A DNA stretch of 64,000 nucleotides from Litoreibacter meonggei (GCF_003663885.1 NZ_RCCE01000002.1:372001-436000); one strand, 5' to 3'. Shown: positions 24,815 through 33,765, counted from the stretch's first letter. The notes: generated by a model from the sequence alone, not told the origin. Program-made: numbers and translations.

Positions 24815-26011
24815 ATGAAACATGCATCCTCCTCCGATTCCTATCGTGCCATCGCGCAGGATCTAGCCGCCAAATTCGCGCCGCGCGCCGCGAAGTGGGA
24901 TCAGGAGCGGATCTATTGCTGGGATAACATCACCGATCTGACCAATGCGGGCCTGATGGGCATGTCCCTGCCCACGCGGTATGGCGGCCAAGGCGCGTCA
25001 TGGCTGGACACTGTGATCGTTGTCGAAGAACTGGCGAAGGCTTGCACCCTGACCGCCCGTATCGTGGTCGAGGCAAATATGGGCGGGATCAGCGCGATCA
25101 TGGCCTACGGGACCGAGGCGCAAAAGGAATTCGTCGCGCCTTACGTGCTTGCAGGCGACAAGCCCGCCATCTGCATCAGCGAGCCGGACGCAGGTAGTGC
25201 CGCCACCCAGATGACCACCACCGCGCAGCGCGTTGATGGGGGTTATGTGCTGAACGGCACCAAGCACTGGATCACCGGCGGCGGGGTGTCGAAGCTGCAT
25301 CTGGTCTTTGCCCGCGTGCTGGACGAAGCAGGCGAGGAGCAGGGCATCGGTGGCTTCATCCTGTGCCAAGACCCTGACAACGGGATGGACCACACCGGCT
25401 TCACCGTCGTGTCGCGCGAACGCACCATGGGGCTGTGCGGCATGCCGGAAACCACGCTTGCGTTCAAAGACGTGTTCATCAAGGACGCCCATGTGTTGCG
25501 CCCGCCGTCGGGTTTCAAACGCGGTTTTGCCGACCTGATGAACGCATATAACAGCCAGCGCGTGGGCGCGGGCACCATCGCCATGGGCGTCGCGGCGGGG
25601 GCTTTGGAACACGCCAAGCGCTACCTGCTGGAGCGCGAGCAGTTCGGTCGCCCGCTGGCGGAGTTCCAAGGGCTGCAATGGATGCTGGCGGATATGGACA
25701 CGTCCGTCCACGCGTCGCGGTTGATGCTGCACGAGGCGGCGCAATCGCGTGGCCCGAACGGGTCGAGCTTTCCCGACATCGCCATGGCCGCGCGGGCCAA
25801 ACTGTTCGCTTCCGAGGCGGCGATCAAGGTGGTCAACGACGCGTTGCAAATGTTCGGCGCACGGGGCTACGGCAGCGAGGAGCCGCTGGAGCGGATGTAT
25901 CGCGACGTGCGCATGTTCACCATCGGCGGCGGCACTGCACAGATCCTGCGCACGCAGGTGGCGGGCAGCATCTTGGGCATCCGCACGCCGCAAACGCGCG
26001 GCGGTTACTGA
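24815..26011 (+). CDS. Acyl-CoA dehydrogenase-fold protein, probable 3-sulfinopropionyl-CoA desulfinase
   Basis: A 398-residue flavoprotein with the acyl-CoA dehydrogenase fold (CISEPDAGSAATQM, GTKHWITGGG, EREQFGRPLAEFQ). Neither place where the family keeps its catalytic Glu has one: the C-terminal site (IYEGT in medium-chain enzymes) reads IGGGT with Gly372, and the helix-G site (QER or LER in relatives) reads SQR with Gln248. The desulfinase of Advenella mimigardefordensis has exactly Gln and Gly there and needs Arg84; here Arg82 (TLTARIVVE) sits at a similar place. That enzyme turns 3-sulfinopropionyl-CoA into propionyl-CoA and sulfite. The call is by motif reading, not alignment. Nearby TauE/SafE, TctABC and CoA-transferase genes fit. 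An unusual dehydrogenase or reductase remains possible. Confidence 0.7.
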   Translation: MKHASSSDSYRAIAQDLAAKFAPRAAKWDQERIYCWDNITDLTNAGLMGMSLPTRYGGQGASWLDTVIVVEELAKACTLTARIVVEANMGGISAIMAYGTEAQKEFVAPYVLAGDKPAICISEPDAGSAATQMTTTAQRVDGGYVLNGTKHWITGGGVSKLHLVFARVLDEAGEEQGIGGFILCQDPDNGMDHTGFTVVSRERTMGLCGMPETTLAFKDVFIKDAHVLRPPSGFKRGFADLMNAYNSQRVGAGTIAMGVAAGALEHAKRYLLEREQFGRPLAEFQGLQWMLADMDTSVHASRLMLHEAAQSRGPNGSSFPDIAMAARAKLFASEAAIKVVNDALQMFGARGYGSEEPLERMYRDVRMFTIGGGTAQILRTQVAGSILGIRTPQTRGGY

Positions 26012-27450
26012 GCCTTTTTGATAACCGGATAGGCGGCGCGAAACTTCTCGTAGGCCGCGTCATACTCCGTCTGCAACGCACGGTCCGGCTGGATCACTTC
26101 GCTGATTTCCGGCGTGGTCATGATCTGGTCCAGCGGCATCCCTGTCGCCGCCATCCCCAATCGTGCGGCCCCCAGCGCCGCCCCGAACTCGCCGCCCGCT
26201 GGCAGCGCCAACGGCACGCCCAGCACGGTCGCGATCAGGTGCAACCAATAGCGCGAGCCGGTGCCGCCGCCGATGGCGATCAGTTGTTCCAGATTAGCCC
26301 CCGTGGATTTCAACGCCTCGAAACTGTCACGCAGCCCGAACGCCACGCCTTCCAGCACCGCGCGGGTCATGTCATCGCGCGTGGTTCCTGCGGACAGCCC
26401 TGTAAAGCTGCCGCGAATGTTGGCGTCGTTATGCGGCGTGCGCTCGCCGGACAGATACGGCAGGAAGCGCACGGAACCGGGCCTTTGCAAGTCCTCACCC
26501 AAACCCGCCGTCAACTCTTTTGGAGAAGTTCCGGTGATCCGCGCCAGCCAGTTCAGGCTGTCGGTGGCCGACAACATCACCCCCATCTGATACCAACGAT
26601 CCGGCACAGCATGGCAGAACGTATGCAACGCGGTGTCCGGCGCGGAGCGGTAGCCGGCCCGCGCGGCGAGCACCACGCCGGAGGTGCCAAGGGATACAAA
26701 CCCCTGCCCCTCGTCCATCGCCCCGATCCCGCAAGCGGCAGCGGCGTTGTCGCCCGCGCCGCCCGCAATGGTCACGTCCGACACGCCCCATTTCGCTGAA
26801 AGATCGCCGCGCAGCAGTCCTGCCGCCTCCGACCCTTCGACAAGCCTTGGCATCTGGTCGCGGCGCATGTGGCCGACCTTCAGCAGGTGATCCGACCAGT
26901 CGCGTTTGCCCACATCCAGCCACGCGGTGCCCGCGCTGTCTGACATGTCGGCCACGTAGTCTCCGGTCAGGTAGTAGTTGAGGTAGGCCGCGGGCAGCAG
27001 CACGCGGGCGGTCTTGGCGAAGACCTCCGGCTCACGGATGCGGACCCAGTCGAGCTTAGGGGCGGTAAAGCCCGGAAAGACGATATTGCCCGACAACTCG
27101 CGCACCTTGCCGGTGCCATCCAGCCGCGCGGCCTCCGCCGACGCGCGAGTGTCGTTCCACAAGATGCACGGGCGCAGCACGGAGCCCGCATCGTCCAGCA
27201 AGGTCGCGCCATGCATATGCCCCGCCACGCCAATGCCTTTAAGGTTCGCAAATTCCGGGTGCGCTGCGCGCATGTCCTCTACAGCGCCTTCAAGGGCTCT
27301 GACCCAGTCGGCGGGATCCTGTTCGGACCAGCCGGATTGCGGATGGGACACGTCGTAGTGACGCTCGGTCGCTCCGATGACATGCCCGTCCGCATCGACA
27401 AGCAAAGCACGCAGGCCGGATGTCCCTAGGTCAATTCCAAGAAACGTCAT
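26005..27450 (-). CDS. xylB: Xylulokinase (FGGY kinase family)
   Basis: A 481-residue FGGY carbohydrate kinase. It opens with FLGIDLGTSGLRALLVDADG (ATP loop), has the xylulokinase-type GHMHGATLLD with the catalytic-region ILWNDTRASAEA, and a C-terminal adenosine motif AIGGGTGSRYWLHLIATVLG. It should phosphorylate D-xylulose for the pentose phosphate pathway. I start at 27450 (MTFLGID), with AAGGTGA upstream. No xylose isomerase or sugar transporter gene is adjacent, so it is an orphan here. Its 3' end overlaps that of the convergent desulfinase-like gene by seven bases. Confidence 0.9.
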   Translation of the reverse strand: MTFLGIDLGTSGLRALLVDADGHVIGATERHYDVSHPQSGWSEQDPADWVRALEGAVEDMRAAHPEFANLKGIGVAGHMHGATLLDDAGSVLRPCILWNDTRASAEAARLDGTGKVRELSGNIVFPGFTAPKLDWVRIREPEVFAKTARVLLPAAYLNYYLTGDYVADMSDSAGTAWLDVGKRDWSDHLLKVGHMRRDQMPRLVEGSEAAGLLRGDLSAKWGVSDVTIAGGAGDNAAAACGIGAMDEGQGFVSLGTSGVVLAARAGYRSAPDTALHTFCHAVPDRWYQMGVMLSATDSLNWLARITGTSPKELTAGLGEDLQRPGSVRFLPYLSGERTPHNDANIRGSFTGLSAGTTRDDMTRAVLEGVAFGLRDSFEALKSTGANLEQLIAIGGGTGSRYWLHLIATVLGVPLALPAGGEFGAALGAARLGMAATGMPLDQIMTTPEISEVIQPDRALQTEYDAAYEKFRAAYPVIKKAQ

Positions 27451-27604
27451 GTCGTCACCTTTCATATGCCCATTGCAGGCATCGCTTAGACGTCTTTTGT
27501 AGATGATCCTTGAAATCATTCAACGACTGAAAAAACAGCGCAATAGCCCCGATTGGGTGTCGATAGTTCAACAAAATAAGTACTTGCGTCACGTTCGGGA
27601 GGTT

Positions 27605-27679
27605 TGGAGCGGGCGGCGGGAATCGAACCCGCATCTTCAGTTTGGAAAACTGAGGTCTTAACCATTACACAACGCCCGC
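27605..27679 (-). tRNA. tRNA-Gly (anticodon TCC)
   Basis: Acceptor arms GCGGGCG (27673-27679, reverse strand) and CGCCCGC (27609-27615) pair. The anticodon stem TCAGT/ACTGA closes loop TTTCCAA, giving anticodon TCC. The T-arm shows GGTTCGATTCC. The discriminator is T, usual for glycine tRNA, and CCA is encoded at 27605-27607. Confidence 0.97.
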
Positions 27680-28004
27680 ACTCAACACTCGAAATAGGCG
27701 ATAGCGAATGGATGGTCAAGAAGCCACCCGTGCGCTGTTCGAAGTTTTGGGCAGGAGGCAGAAGAGCAAATCACCGACTTCGACCAGCCTCGCTACGGCC
27801 TATAGACATAATCCGCGTTGACACATCTCGGGGGCATGGGAGTTCGGCATATATCCGCTGCCCACAAGCAGCCGCCCGCTCAAAATTTTGGCGATGAAAA
27901 TCTTCCTATCGGCAAGGCAATTTTGCCCTTTTAACAAGCAGAAGACGACAAAATTTTAACATATTTTGCCACCATAAATCTGCCTCTACTAGGAGATCGC
28001 CATT
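27680..28004. other. 325-base gap upstream of the RTX-like small gene
   Basis: No gene with a credible ribosome binding site was found. The right third (27890-28000) is markedly AT-rich and probably holds the promoter of the small gene at 28005; a short GGCA/TGCC hairpin near 27916-27927 followed by CTTTT is too weak to call. Confidence 0.4.
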
Positions 28005-28259
28005 ATGGTTACGAAGACTGAAGCAATTTCTGCATTAACAAATGAACTGTCTGTCAGCTCGTATTCCGGCCAGGCCTTCGAGAACAACATCGACACCATC
28101 GAGTTTGGAAGCTTCGAGTATCTGTCAACGCCATCCGATGCATTGGCATACGCCACAGCATCGGGCAACGGTGTCTTATTTGATTTTGGCAATGACGATA
28201 CCTTACTGGTGCAAAACGTCACGAAGGTCCAATTGACTAACGATATCGACATCATGTGA
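28005..28259 (+). CDS. Small protein resembling an RTX C-terminal tail
   Basis: An 84-residue acidic protein without signal peptide or membrane segment. Its last 30 residues (GVLFDFGNDDTLLVQNVTKV, then QLTNDIDIM) look like the end of RTX/hemolysin-type calcium-binding proteins, where a FDFGxGDTLTL-like strand forms the secretion tail. No nonapeptide repeats are present. AGGAG lies nine bases before the ATG, so it is likely expressed rather than a random fragment. No type I secretion genes are in the window. It could be a remnant, or a stand-alone type I secretion substrate. Confidence 0.55.
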   Translation: MVTKTEAISALTNELSVSSYSGQAFENNIDTIEFGSFEYLSTPSDALAYATASGNGVLFDFGNDDTLLVQNVTKVQLTNDIDIM

Positions 28260-28270
28260 TCTGAGGCAAC

Positions 28271-29851
28271 TTAGTTGCAGCGCTGAGCATACACCGAGCA
28301 AAATTTACAGCCTCGGGTTTTGCGCCAAAACTCGCCGCTGTCGCCAATTCTACATTGTGAGGTTGCACACTGCTTATTGGCCTCACAGAACTGCGACTGT
28401 TTAGCTGCTGGCTTTGAAGGCGACTTGGGTTTCGCGGCAGTCGGCTTGGGTGCAGCAACCTTGGGTCGCGCAACAGCTTTGGTTCTGGTTGGTGTCGCAT
28501 TTTTGCGCGATGCGCGGGCGGTCTGTTTGGAGCGCCAAGTCGTCAAGTCAGCATCTGTTACTTGGTCTCGCAACGCGGACAGCACGGCCCGAGTGGCCTG
28601 CCCTGTTACCGGCAGTTTCTTGGCCTTTTCGTAATCGCGGATTGCGGCTTCGGTGCGCCGGCCAGCAATGCCATCTGCTGGCCCCAATGCGTGTCCAAGT
28701 GCCGACAGGCGTTCTTGTAGTTCGACCATTTCACTGCGGGTAAACCCATCTTCAATATCTGGTTCTGAAACGGTGTTGTCACGAGCGACCTTGGCGGGAG
28801 GGTCCCGCAGTTGCGGTACAGTCCCACCTGCCTGTTTGATCCGTGCGCGGGCCAGTTCAGCAAAGAACCCGTCGGGGTATATCTCCAGATAAGTTTGCAA
28901 ATCCGATGTCTGAAAACTATCTGAAATGGACTTCCAAAAGACGATTTCGCCGGCACTTGCATTTGGAACGTCTTCTATAGCGCGGTCGGTCACAATAAAT
29001 TCAGGCGCAACGGGTGAAAGGCTGCGGGTGTCGTTCAGGAAAATCTGTTCCGCCGGCAAAGCCCCGTATACGGCTGGCTCTTGTAGACCACCGGTTAACT
29101 GAAGGACATCCTCGCGGACCTTACGCATCATCAAGCCAACTTCGAGATTGGGCTGGCCTAGAGCCGCGACAAGGGCGTTGGCGTAGGGGCTGTTTCGACC
29201 CGTTCCGTCGGCAGCAGTCGTGCCTTCCTTTGCCGCAAAGGCGACAAGCGTATTTTTTGTTGGTTCGACGGATGATAATCCGTGGCCAATTGACCGACTT
29301 GCGGTGCTCCTGCTCATAGACGCGGCAAATGGATTATTGCGACAAGCATCAACGATGACCATGCTCAGTTGCTTTGCGCCGCTGGCAGAAAATATCATAG
29401 TTTCAAGCTTCACAGCTTCGAAATTGACGTCCGAGTCTGTTTCCAGCACAGCATCCACCGGAAGGAGATAATTCTGGCGATCAATCTCGATGCCGTGGCC
29501 CGCGAAGTAAACGAGGGCAATCTCGGCTCTGCTGGCGCGGCGCCGGAAATCACGCAGCGTATTGAGCATTGATCCTTGTGTTTGATCAGTATGAAGCAAT
29601 ACCTCAAACCCCACCGCGGTGAGCGCGGCTGCCAAGTCTGCCGAGTCATTGGGAGGGTTTTTAAGTTCTGCTACATTTTCATAAGCCCCGTTTCCAATGA
29701 CCAGTGCAACGCGTTCCACCCCGCTCTCCTGCGCTTGGAGCGGGGACATCAATAGCAGTGTCGAAGTAGCGATCAGAAGCACCCGGGCGAACAAGTTCCA
29801 AATGTTGGCAGGCGACGTCGCTTCCAATCTCAGGGCTAAACTGTTCATCAT
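28271..29851 (-). CDS. Secreted caspase-like (C14) protein with peptidoglycan-binding-type domain
   Basis: A 526-residue protein with an N-terminal hydrophobic export signal (about residues 20-41). The caspase-like domain (about 45-270) opens VALVIGNGAYENV and has the His/Cys dyad at His119 (YFAGHG) and Cys170 (DACRNNP). A short repeat (FWKSISDSFQTSDLQTYLEI) near 310-340 is followed by a PG_binding_1-like domain (about 370-430, LQERLSALGHALGPADG), an Ala/Lys/Pro-rich linker, and a Cys-rich tail with seven cysteines in the last 40 residues. Such metacaspase-like proteins (orthocaspases) usually cleave after Arg or Lys; their role is unclear. No strong Shine-Dalgarno is visible. It converges on the RTX-like gene with 11 bases between stops. 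Confidence 0.8.
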   Translation of the reverse strand: MMNSLALRLEATSPANIWNLFARVLLIATSTLLLMSPLQAQESGVERVALVIGNGAYENVAELKNPPNDSADLAAALTAVGFEVLLHTDQTQGSMLNTLRDFRRRASRAEIALVYFAGHGIEIDRQNYLLPVDAVLETDSDVNFEAVKLETMIFSASGAKQLSMVIVDACRNNPFAASMSRSTASRSIGHGLSSVEPTKNTLVAFAAKEGTTAADGTGRNSPYANALVAALGQPNLEVGLMMRKVREDVLQLTGGLQEPAVYGALPAEQIFLNDTRSLSPVAPEFIVTDRAIEDVPNASAGEIVFWKSISDSFQTSDLQTYLEIYPDGFFAELARARIKQAGGTVPQLRDPPAKVARDNTVSEPDIEDGFTRSEMVELQERLSALGHALGPADGIAGRRTEAAIRDYEKAKKLPVTGQATRAVLSALRDQVTDADLTTWRSKQTARASRKNATPTRTKAVARPKVAAPKPTAAKPKSPSKPAAKQSQFCEANKQCATSQCRIGDSGEFWRKTRGCKFCSVYAQRCN

Positions 29852-30054
29852 CCGCTTGTAACATGTCGACCCTTACGTAAACAACCACCTGCACTTGAGG
29901 ATTCGACCTCACAAGCCCCCTGCAGTTTCCCGTGCTTTGTGCAGTCCCATGAATATCCTTGCTAACCGTTGGTTTTTTATAGACACGTCTTGGCAAGTTG
30001 CTTTTGCAAGCGTATGCAGAAATGATGTAGACAGCTACTACTACGGGTAAAATT

Positions 30055-31059
30055 ATGAATAACTTCCAAAGCGAGAAGGCTGCTGTGCTAGCATATCACG
30101 CTGCGATCGACGGTGACCAAGACGGTTTATCTGCGGCCCTAACGCGCCATACAAGCGATGATTACCAATGGCGCGGTTATCACCCATTTGGTGAACTCAG
30201 CGGAGCAGATGCGGTCGCCAGCACCTTCTGGAAGCCTCTGCGCAAAGCCTTAATGTCTATGCAACGACGCGAGGATGTTTTCTTTGCAGGCGCAAACCAC
30301 GTTGATGGAAAGCAAGGAGTTTGGGTCGTTTCCATGGGGCACCTGATGGGGCTTTTCGATGCGCCGTGGCTGGGGATCAGGCCCACCGGAAAAATGGCGT
30401 TCTTACGCTATTGCGAATTCAATCGCGTCGAAGACGGGAAAGTGGCCGAGACTGCGATGTATTTCGATATCCCTCACTTGATGGTGCAAGCGGGCCAGAA
30501 CCCCTTCCCTCCGCAGACTGCGGCGCATCTGGTGCAACCCGGACCGATGACACATGACGGGTTGCTTCGCGACCAGCAGCCCGCTGAAGATGGTCAGGCG
30601 ACCATCGATCTTATTCACCGAATGATCAACGACATAGGGCAATGGAACAGCGGCCTGCCCCTTGTCGACGAAATACGCCAAACTTGGGCGGAGGATATGA
30701 TCTGGTGGGGGCCAGAAGGCATCGGCGCGACCTACACTATTGAGCGGTACGCCAAGCAGCACTCCGCACCTTTTCGGGCAAGCTTCGCTGACCGGTCCAA
30801 AACAAACCACATCGCACGGGTGGCAGAAGGAAATTACGGTGGCTTCTTTGGGTGGCCCAATTTCTCTGCACGCCCCACCGGTGGATTTATGGGAATGCCG
30901 GCAACTGGAGTTTCCGGTGAGTTCCGTGTGATCGACATATATCGCCGGTCTGGTGACAAGCTCGCAGAGAACTGGATTTTCATTGATCTGCTGCATTTTT
31001 GGAAATGCCAAGGTGTAGATATTTTAGCGCGCATACAGGAAAATGTTTGTGATAGCTGA
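30055..31059 (+). CDS. Protein with two SnoaL/NTF2-like domains
   Basis: A 334-residue cytosolic protein made of two cone-shaped SnoaL/NTF2-type domains in tandem (about residues 5-150 and 180-325); WRGYHPFGELSGADAVASTFW and WWGPEGIGATYTIERYA are matching strands of the two halves. Family members act as isomerases, cyclases or ligand binders on small molecules, and no substrate can be named. It converges on the oligopeptide-type ABC operon and might act on the transported compound, but that is a guess from position. A hairpin overlaps its stop codon (31055-31078). Confidence 0.75.
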   Translation: MNNFQSEKAAVLAYHAAIDGDQDGLSAALTRHTSDDYQWRGYHPFGELSGADAVASTFWKPLRKALMSMQRREDVFFAGANHVDGKQGVWVVSMGHLMGLFDAPWLGIRPTGKMAFLRYCEFNRVEDGKVAETAMYFDIPHLMVQAGQNPFPPQTAAHLVQPGPMTHDGLLRDQQPAEDGQATIDLIHRMINDIGQWNSGLPLVDEIRQTWAEDMIWWGPEGIGATYTIERYAKQHSAPFRASFADRSKTNHIARVAEGNYGGFFGWPNFSARPTGGFMGMPATGVSGEFRVIDIYRRSGDKLAENWIFIDLLHFWKCQGVDILARIQENVCDS

Positions 31060-31078
31060 TCCTGTTTTGCGGATCAGC
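31055..31078. other. Hairpin overlapping the stop of the SnoaL-like gene
   Basis: GCTGATCC (31055-31062) pairs perfectly with GGATCAGC (31071-31078) around an eight-base loop; the TGA stop lies inside the left arm. No T-run follows on either strand. It may stabilise the mRNA end or act as a Rho-assisted stop between convergent units. Confidence 0.5.
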
Positions 31079-31165
31079 CGTCAAAACACAAAATGGGTGA
31101 TACTTTAGCTTCCTAAGTTCTTGTGTTTGTCATCGCCGCAACCGGGCAATCTGACCGAACCGCAA

Positions 31166-32863
31166 TCACAGTGACCAATCGTGAGGCATGACTGGCGTCA
31201 GTGAGAGCAATTTCTTGGTGTAGTCTGCCTCTGGGGTTTCGAAGACTTGTTCCGACGCGCCCTTTTCCTGAATTCTTCCATTTCGCAAAACAACGATATC
31301 ATCGGCCATTTGCCGTACAACCGACAGGTTGTGGCTAATAAACAGGACAGTCAGCCCAAACGCCGCTTGCAGATCCTTTAGCAGGTTCAAAAGCTGGGCT
31401 TGAATTGAAACATCAAGAGCAGATGTCGGCTCGTCGCAGATCAAAATCGTGGGGCGTGCCAGTAACGCGCGCGCGACAGCTATCCGCTGGCGCTGGCCGC
31501 CCGAAAACTGATGCGGGTACTTATCGATAGCATCAGGGTCCATACCAACGAGGCTCAGCATATCAATGCACAAGTCGCGCCGTTCGTCGCTGTCATTGAC
31601 CAGACCGTAAAGCCACAGCGGCTCCGCGAGGATAGTGCCGATGCGGTGGCGTGAGTTAAGCGACGAGAACGGATCCTGAAACACCATCTGGATCAACTGT
31701 CGTGATGGGTGGTGGCGTGACCGGGTCTTCCCCCCTGGAAGAGGCGAGCCACCCAAGGTCATTCCGCCGCTGGAAGGCGTGATCAGCCCTGTCAGCGTTT
31801 TGGCGAGCGTCGATTTCCCTGAACCGCTCTCCCCGACGATGCCCATGACTGAGCCCGGCTGAACGTCGAAACTGATGTCATCAAGCGCAACAAATGGCTT
31901 GGGTTTGTGCCAGATTGACGTGCGGGTGCCGGGGAATTCTACGGTGATGTTTTGCAACGAGAGGCCAACCGCCTGTTGTCGAACGCCTTCCAGCAGCCAC
32001 GCCTCCGCGGCATCACCTTTGCCCGGACCTGACGCCGCCAGCCCGTCGTCTTCTTCGGGCACGCGAAAGCGGGTGATTTTGCGGTCCAAGGGAGGCACCG
32101 CATCCATCAATTGTTTGGTATAGGCATGTTTAGGGTGCCCCAAGACCTGCGCAGTTGCACCGCTTTCGATCAGCTTGCCGTATCGCATTACGGTAACTGT
32201 GTCGGCAATTTGCGCGATTACACCAATGTCATGAGTGATCAGGATAAAACCAACCTTGCGTATATCTGCCAGTCGCCTGATCAGATCCAATACCTGTGAT
32301 TGCACCGCCACATCCAGCGCGGTGGTAGGCTCGTCTGCGATGATCAGCTCGGGGTTCGTACATAGAGCCAAAGCGATCACGACGCGTTGGCGCATGCCAC
32401 CCGAAAACTGATGTGGGTAGGCTTGCATGCGCGATGCAGCATCTTCGATCCCCATTTCTTCCAGCAGATCAATAGCGCGCTTCTTTGCGTCGTTTGACGG
32501 AATATCTTCATGCGCCAAAATCGTCTCAACCAGCTGATCCTCAATTTTCATCAAAGGATTGAGGCTGGTTTGCGGGTCTTGAAAAATCATAGAAATACGC
32601 TTGCCGCGCAGCGCATGTGCCTCAAAGCGGTCAAGGGCGCGCAGGTCGGTGTCACCCAGCATTAAGTCACCGTTGGCAATATAGCCCGGCTGTTGCAGCA
32701 GCCCAATGATTGCAGCCCCCACGGTGGACTTCCCCGCGCCACTTTCACCTACCAAGCCGTGGATTTCTCCGGGCGCAATACTCAGCGACATATCCTCGAC
32801 CGCCGTCACATCGCCAAAGCGCGACGGGAATTTAACGGTGAGGTGTTCGACCCGCAACATCAA
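31166..32863 (-). CDS. Oligopeptide-type ABC transporter, double ATPase
   Basis: A 565-residue protein with two fused ATPase domains, equal to DppD plus DppF (GsiA-like). Domain 1 has Walker [15 protein letters not shown] and signature [14 protein letters not shown] with ADEPTTALD; domain 2 has [15 protein letters not shown] and [15 protein letters not shown] with CDEPTSALD. The last gene of a four-gene operon, it overlaps the permease gene upstream by four bases. It powers uptake of a peptide, glutathione-like or other small organic solute. Confidence 0.93.
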   Translation of the reverse strand: MMLRVEHLTVKFPSRFGDVTAVEDMSLSIAPGEIHGLVGESGAGKSTVGAAIIGLLQQPGYIANGDLMLGDTDLRALDRFEAHALRGKRISMIFQDPQTSLNPLMKIEDQLVETILAHEDIPSNDAKKRAIDLLEEMGIEDAASRMQAYPHQFSGGMRQRVVIALALCTNPELIIADEPTTALDVAVQSQVLDLIRRLADIRKVGFILITHDIGVIAQIADTVTVMRYGKLIESGATAQVLGHPKHAYTKQLMDAVPPLDRKITRFRVPEEDDGLAASGPGKGDAAEAWLLEGVRQQAVGLSLQNITVEFPGTRTSIWHKPKPFVALDDISFDVQPGSVMGIVGESGSGKSTLAKTLTGLITPSSGGMTLGGSPLPGGKTRSRHHPSRQLIQMVFQDPFSSLNSRHRIGTILAEPLWLYGLVNDSDERRDLCIDMLSLVGMDPDAIDKYPHQFSGGQRQRIAVARALLARPTILICDEPTSALDVSIQAQLLNLLKDLQAAFGLTVLFISHNLSVVRQMADDIVVLRNGRIQEKGASEQVFETPEADYTKKLLSLTPVMPHDWSL

Positions 32864-33765
32864 CGCAACCTCGGGTTGAAGACATCGCGCAGGAAGTCAC
32901 CAAGGACGTTGATCGACACCACGAGCGCCACGAGGAACAGCGTCGGAATCCACAATATCCACCATTCCCCCGACAGCAGAAACTGCATGCCGATCCGGAT
33001 CAGCGTGCCCAAGGATGGACTATCCGCCGGCAGCCCTATCCCAAGGAAAGACAGCGTGGCTTCCAGTAAAATTGCGGAGGCCAAATCAACTGTCATGATC
33101 ACCAATAGTGGCCCAAGGATGTTGGGCAAGATATGCACGAACATCACCCGCAACGGGTGTTGGCCTTGCATGACGGCGGCTTGTACGTATTCCTTGTTCA
33201 TCTGCACAAATGTTGACGCACGCGCGGTGCGGGCAAAATTCACCCAAAGCGACAGTGCAATCGCAACTATCAATACCGTAACGCGCAGATTTTGCTGCAT
33301 GTCAGGCGGCAAAATCCCTCGCGCGATGCCATCAATAAGAAGTGCAGTCAGAATTGCGGGTAAGGCGAGCTGGATATCGGCAATACGCATGATCACAGCA
33401 TCAAACCTGCCACCAAAATATCCGGCAACGAGACCCAATCCTACCCCTAGAAATGTAGCGATCGTCATGGCCGAAATGCCAATGATCAACGACAGGCGCG
33501 CGCCATAAAGGATCGACGAGATCATGTCCCGCCCTTGATCATCTGTCCCTAGTAGAAACTTCTCGTTTCCAAACTCCTCCCACACGGGCGGCAGTAGCCC
33601 GTCCATCAAAGAGAACGACGCCAAATCATATGGGTTCACCAACGCGATCCACGGCGCAAATACCGCCCCTAGAATGATCGCGACCGCCACGATAGCTGCT
33701 AGCATGACAAAAGGAGAACGGGTGAATAGCCAAAGCCCCTCGTGCCGCTTTATGAATGCCAGCAT
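32860..33765 (-). CDS. Oligopeptide-type ABC permease, DppC-like
   Basis: A 301-residue inner-membrane permease with about six helices and the BPD_transp_1 coupling loop near EYVQAAVMQGQHPLRVMFVH. The N-terminal LLGTDDQGRDMISSILYGARLS segment is the hallmark of DppC/OppC-type subunits. It shares one base with the DppB-like gene (ends meet at 33765) and overlaps the ATPase gene. Confidence 0.93.
   Translation of the reverse strand: MLAFIKRHEGLWLFTRSPFVMLAAIVAVAIILGAVFAPWIALVNPYDLASFSLMDGLLPPVWEEFGNEKFLLGTDDQGRDMISSILYGARLSLIIGISAMTIATFLGVGLGLVAGYFGGRFDAVIMRIADIQLALPAILTALLIDGIARGILPPDMQQNLRVTVLIVAIALSLWVNFARTARASTFVQMNKEYVQAAVMQGQHPLRVMFVHILPNILGPLLVIMTVDLASAILLEATLSFLGIGLPADSPSLGTLIRIGMQFLLSGEWWILWIPTLFLVALVVSINVLGDFLRDVFNPRLR

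Noticed and set aside
24815-26011. Loss of catalytic glutamates read as a pseudogene
   Set aside because: The frame is intact, the flavin and CoA regions are kept, and the Gln/Gly pattern is that of a known functional desulfinase.
27533-27565. Terminator for tRNA-Gly on the minus strand
   Set aside because: A six-T run is present but the preceding stem is only about four base pairs (CAAT/ATTG), too weak to call.
27605-27679. tRNA-Gly as an integration site for an island
   Set aside because: No integrase and no repeat of the tRNA 3' end was found; the 3' end faces the intact xylulokinase gene.
27916-27931. Hairpin with CTTTT near the RTX-like small gene
   Set aside because: The stem is only four or five base pairs with a very short loop and no gene ends just upstream on that strand.
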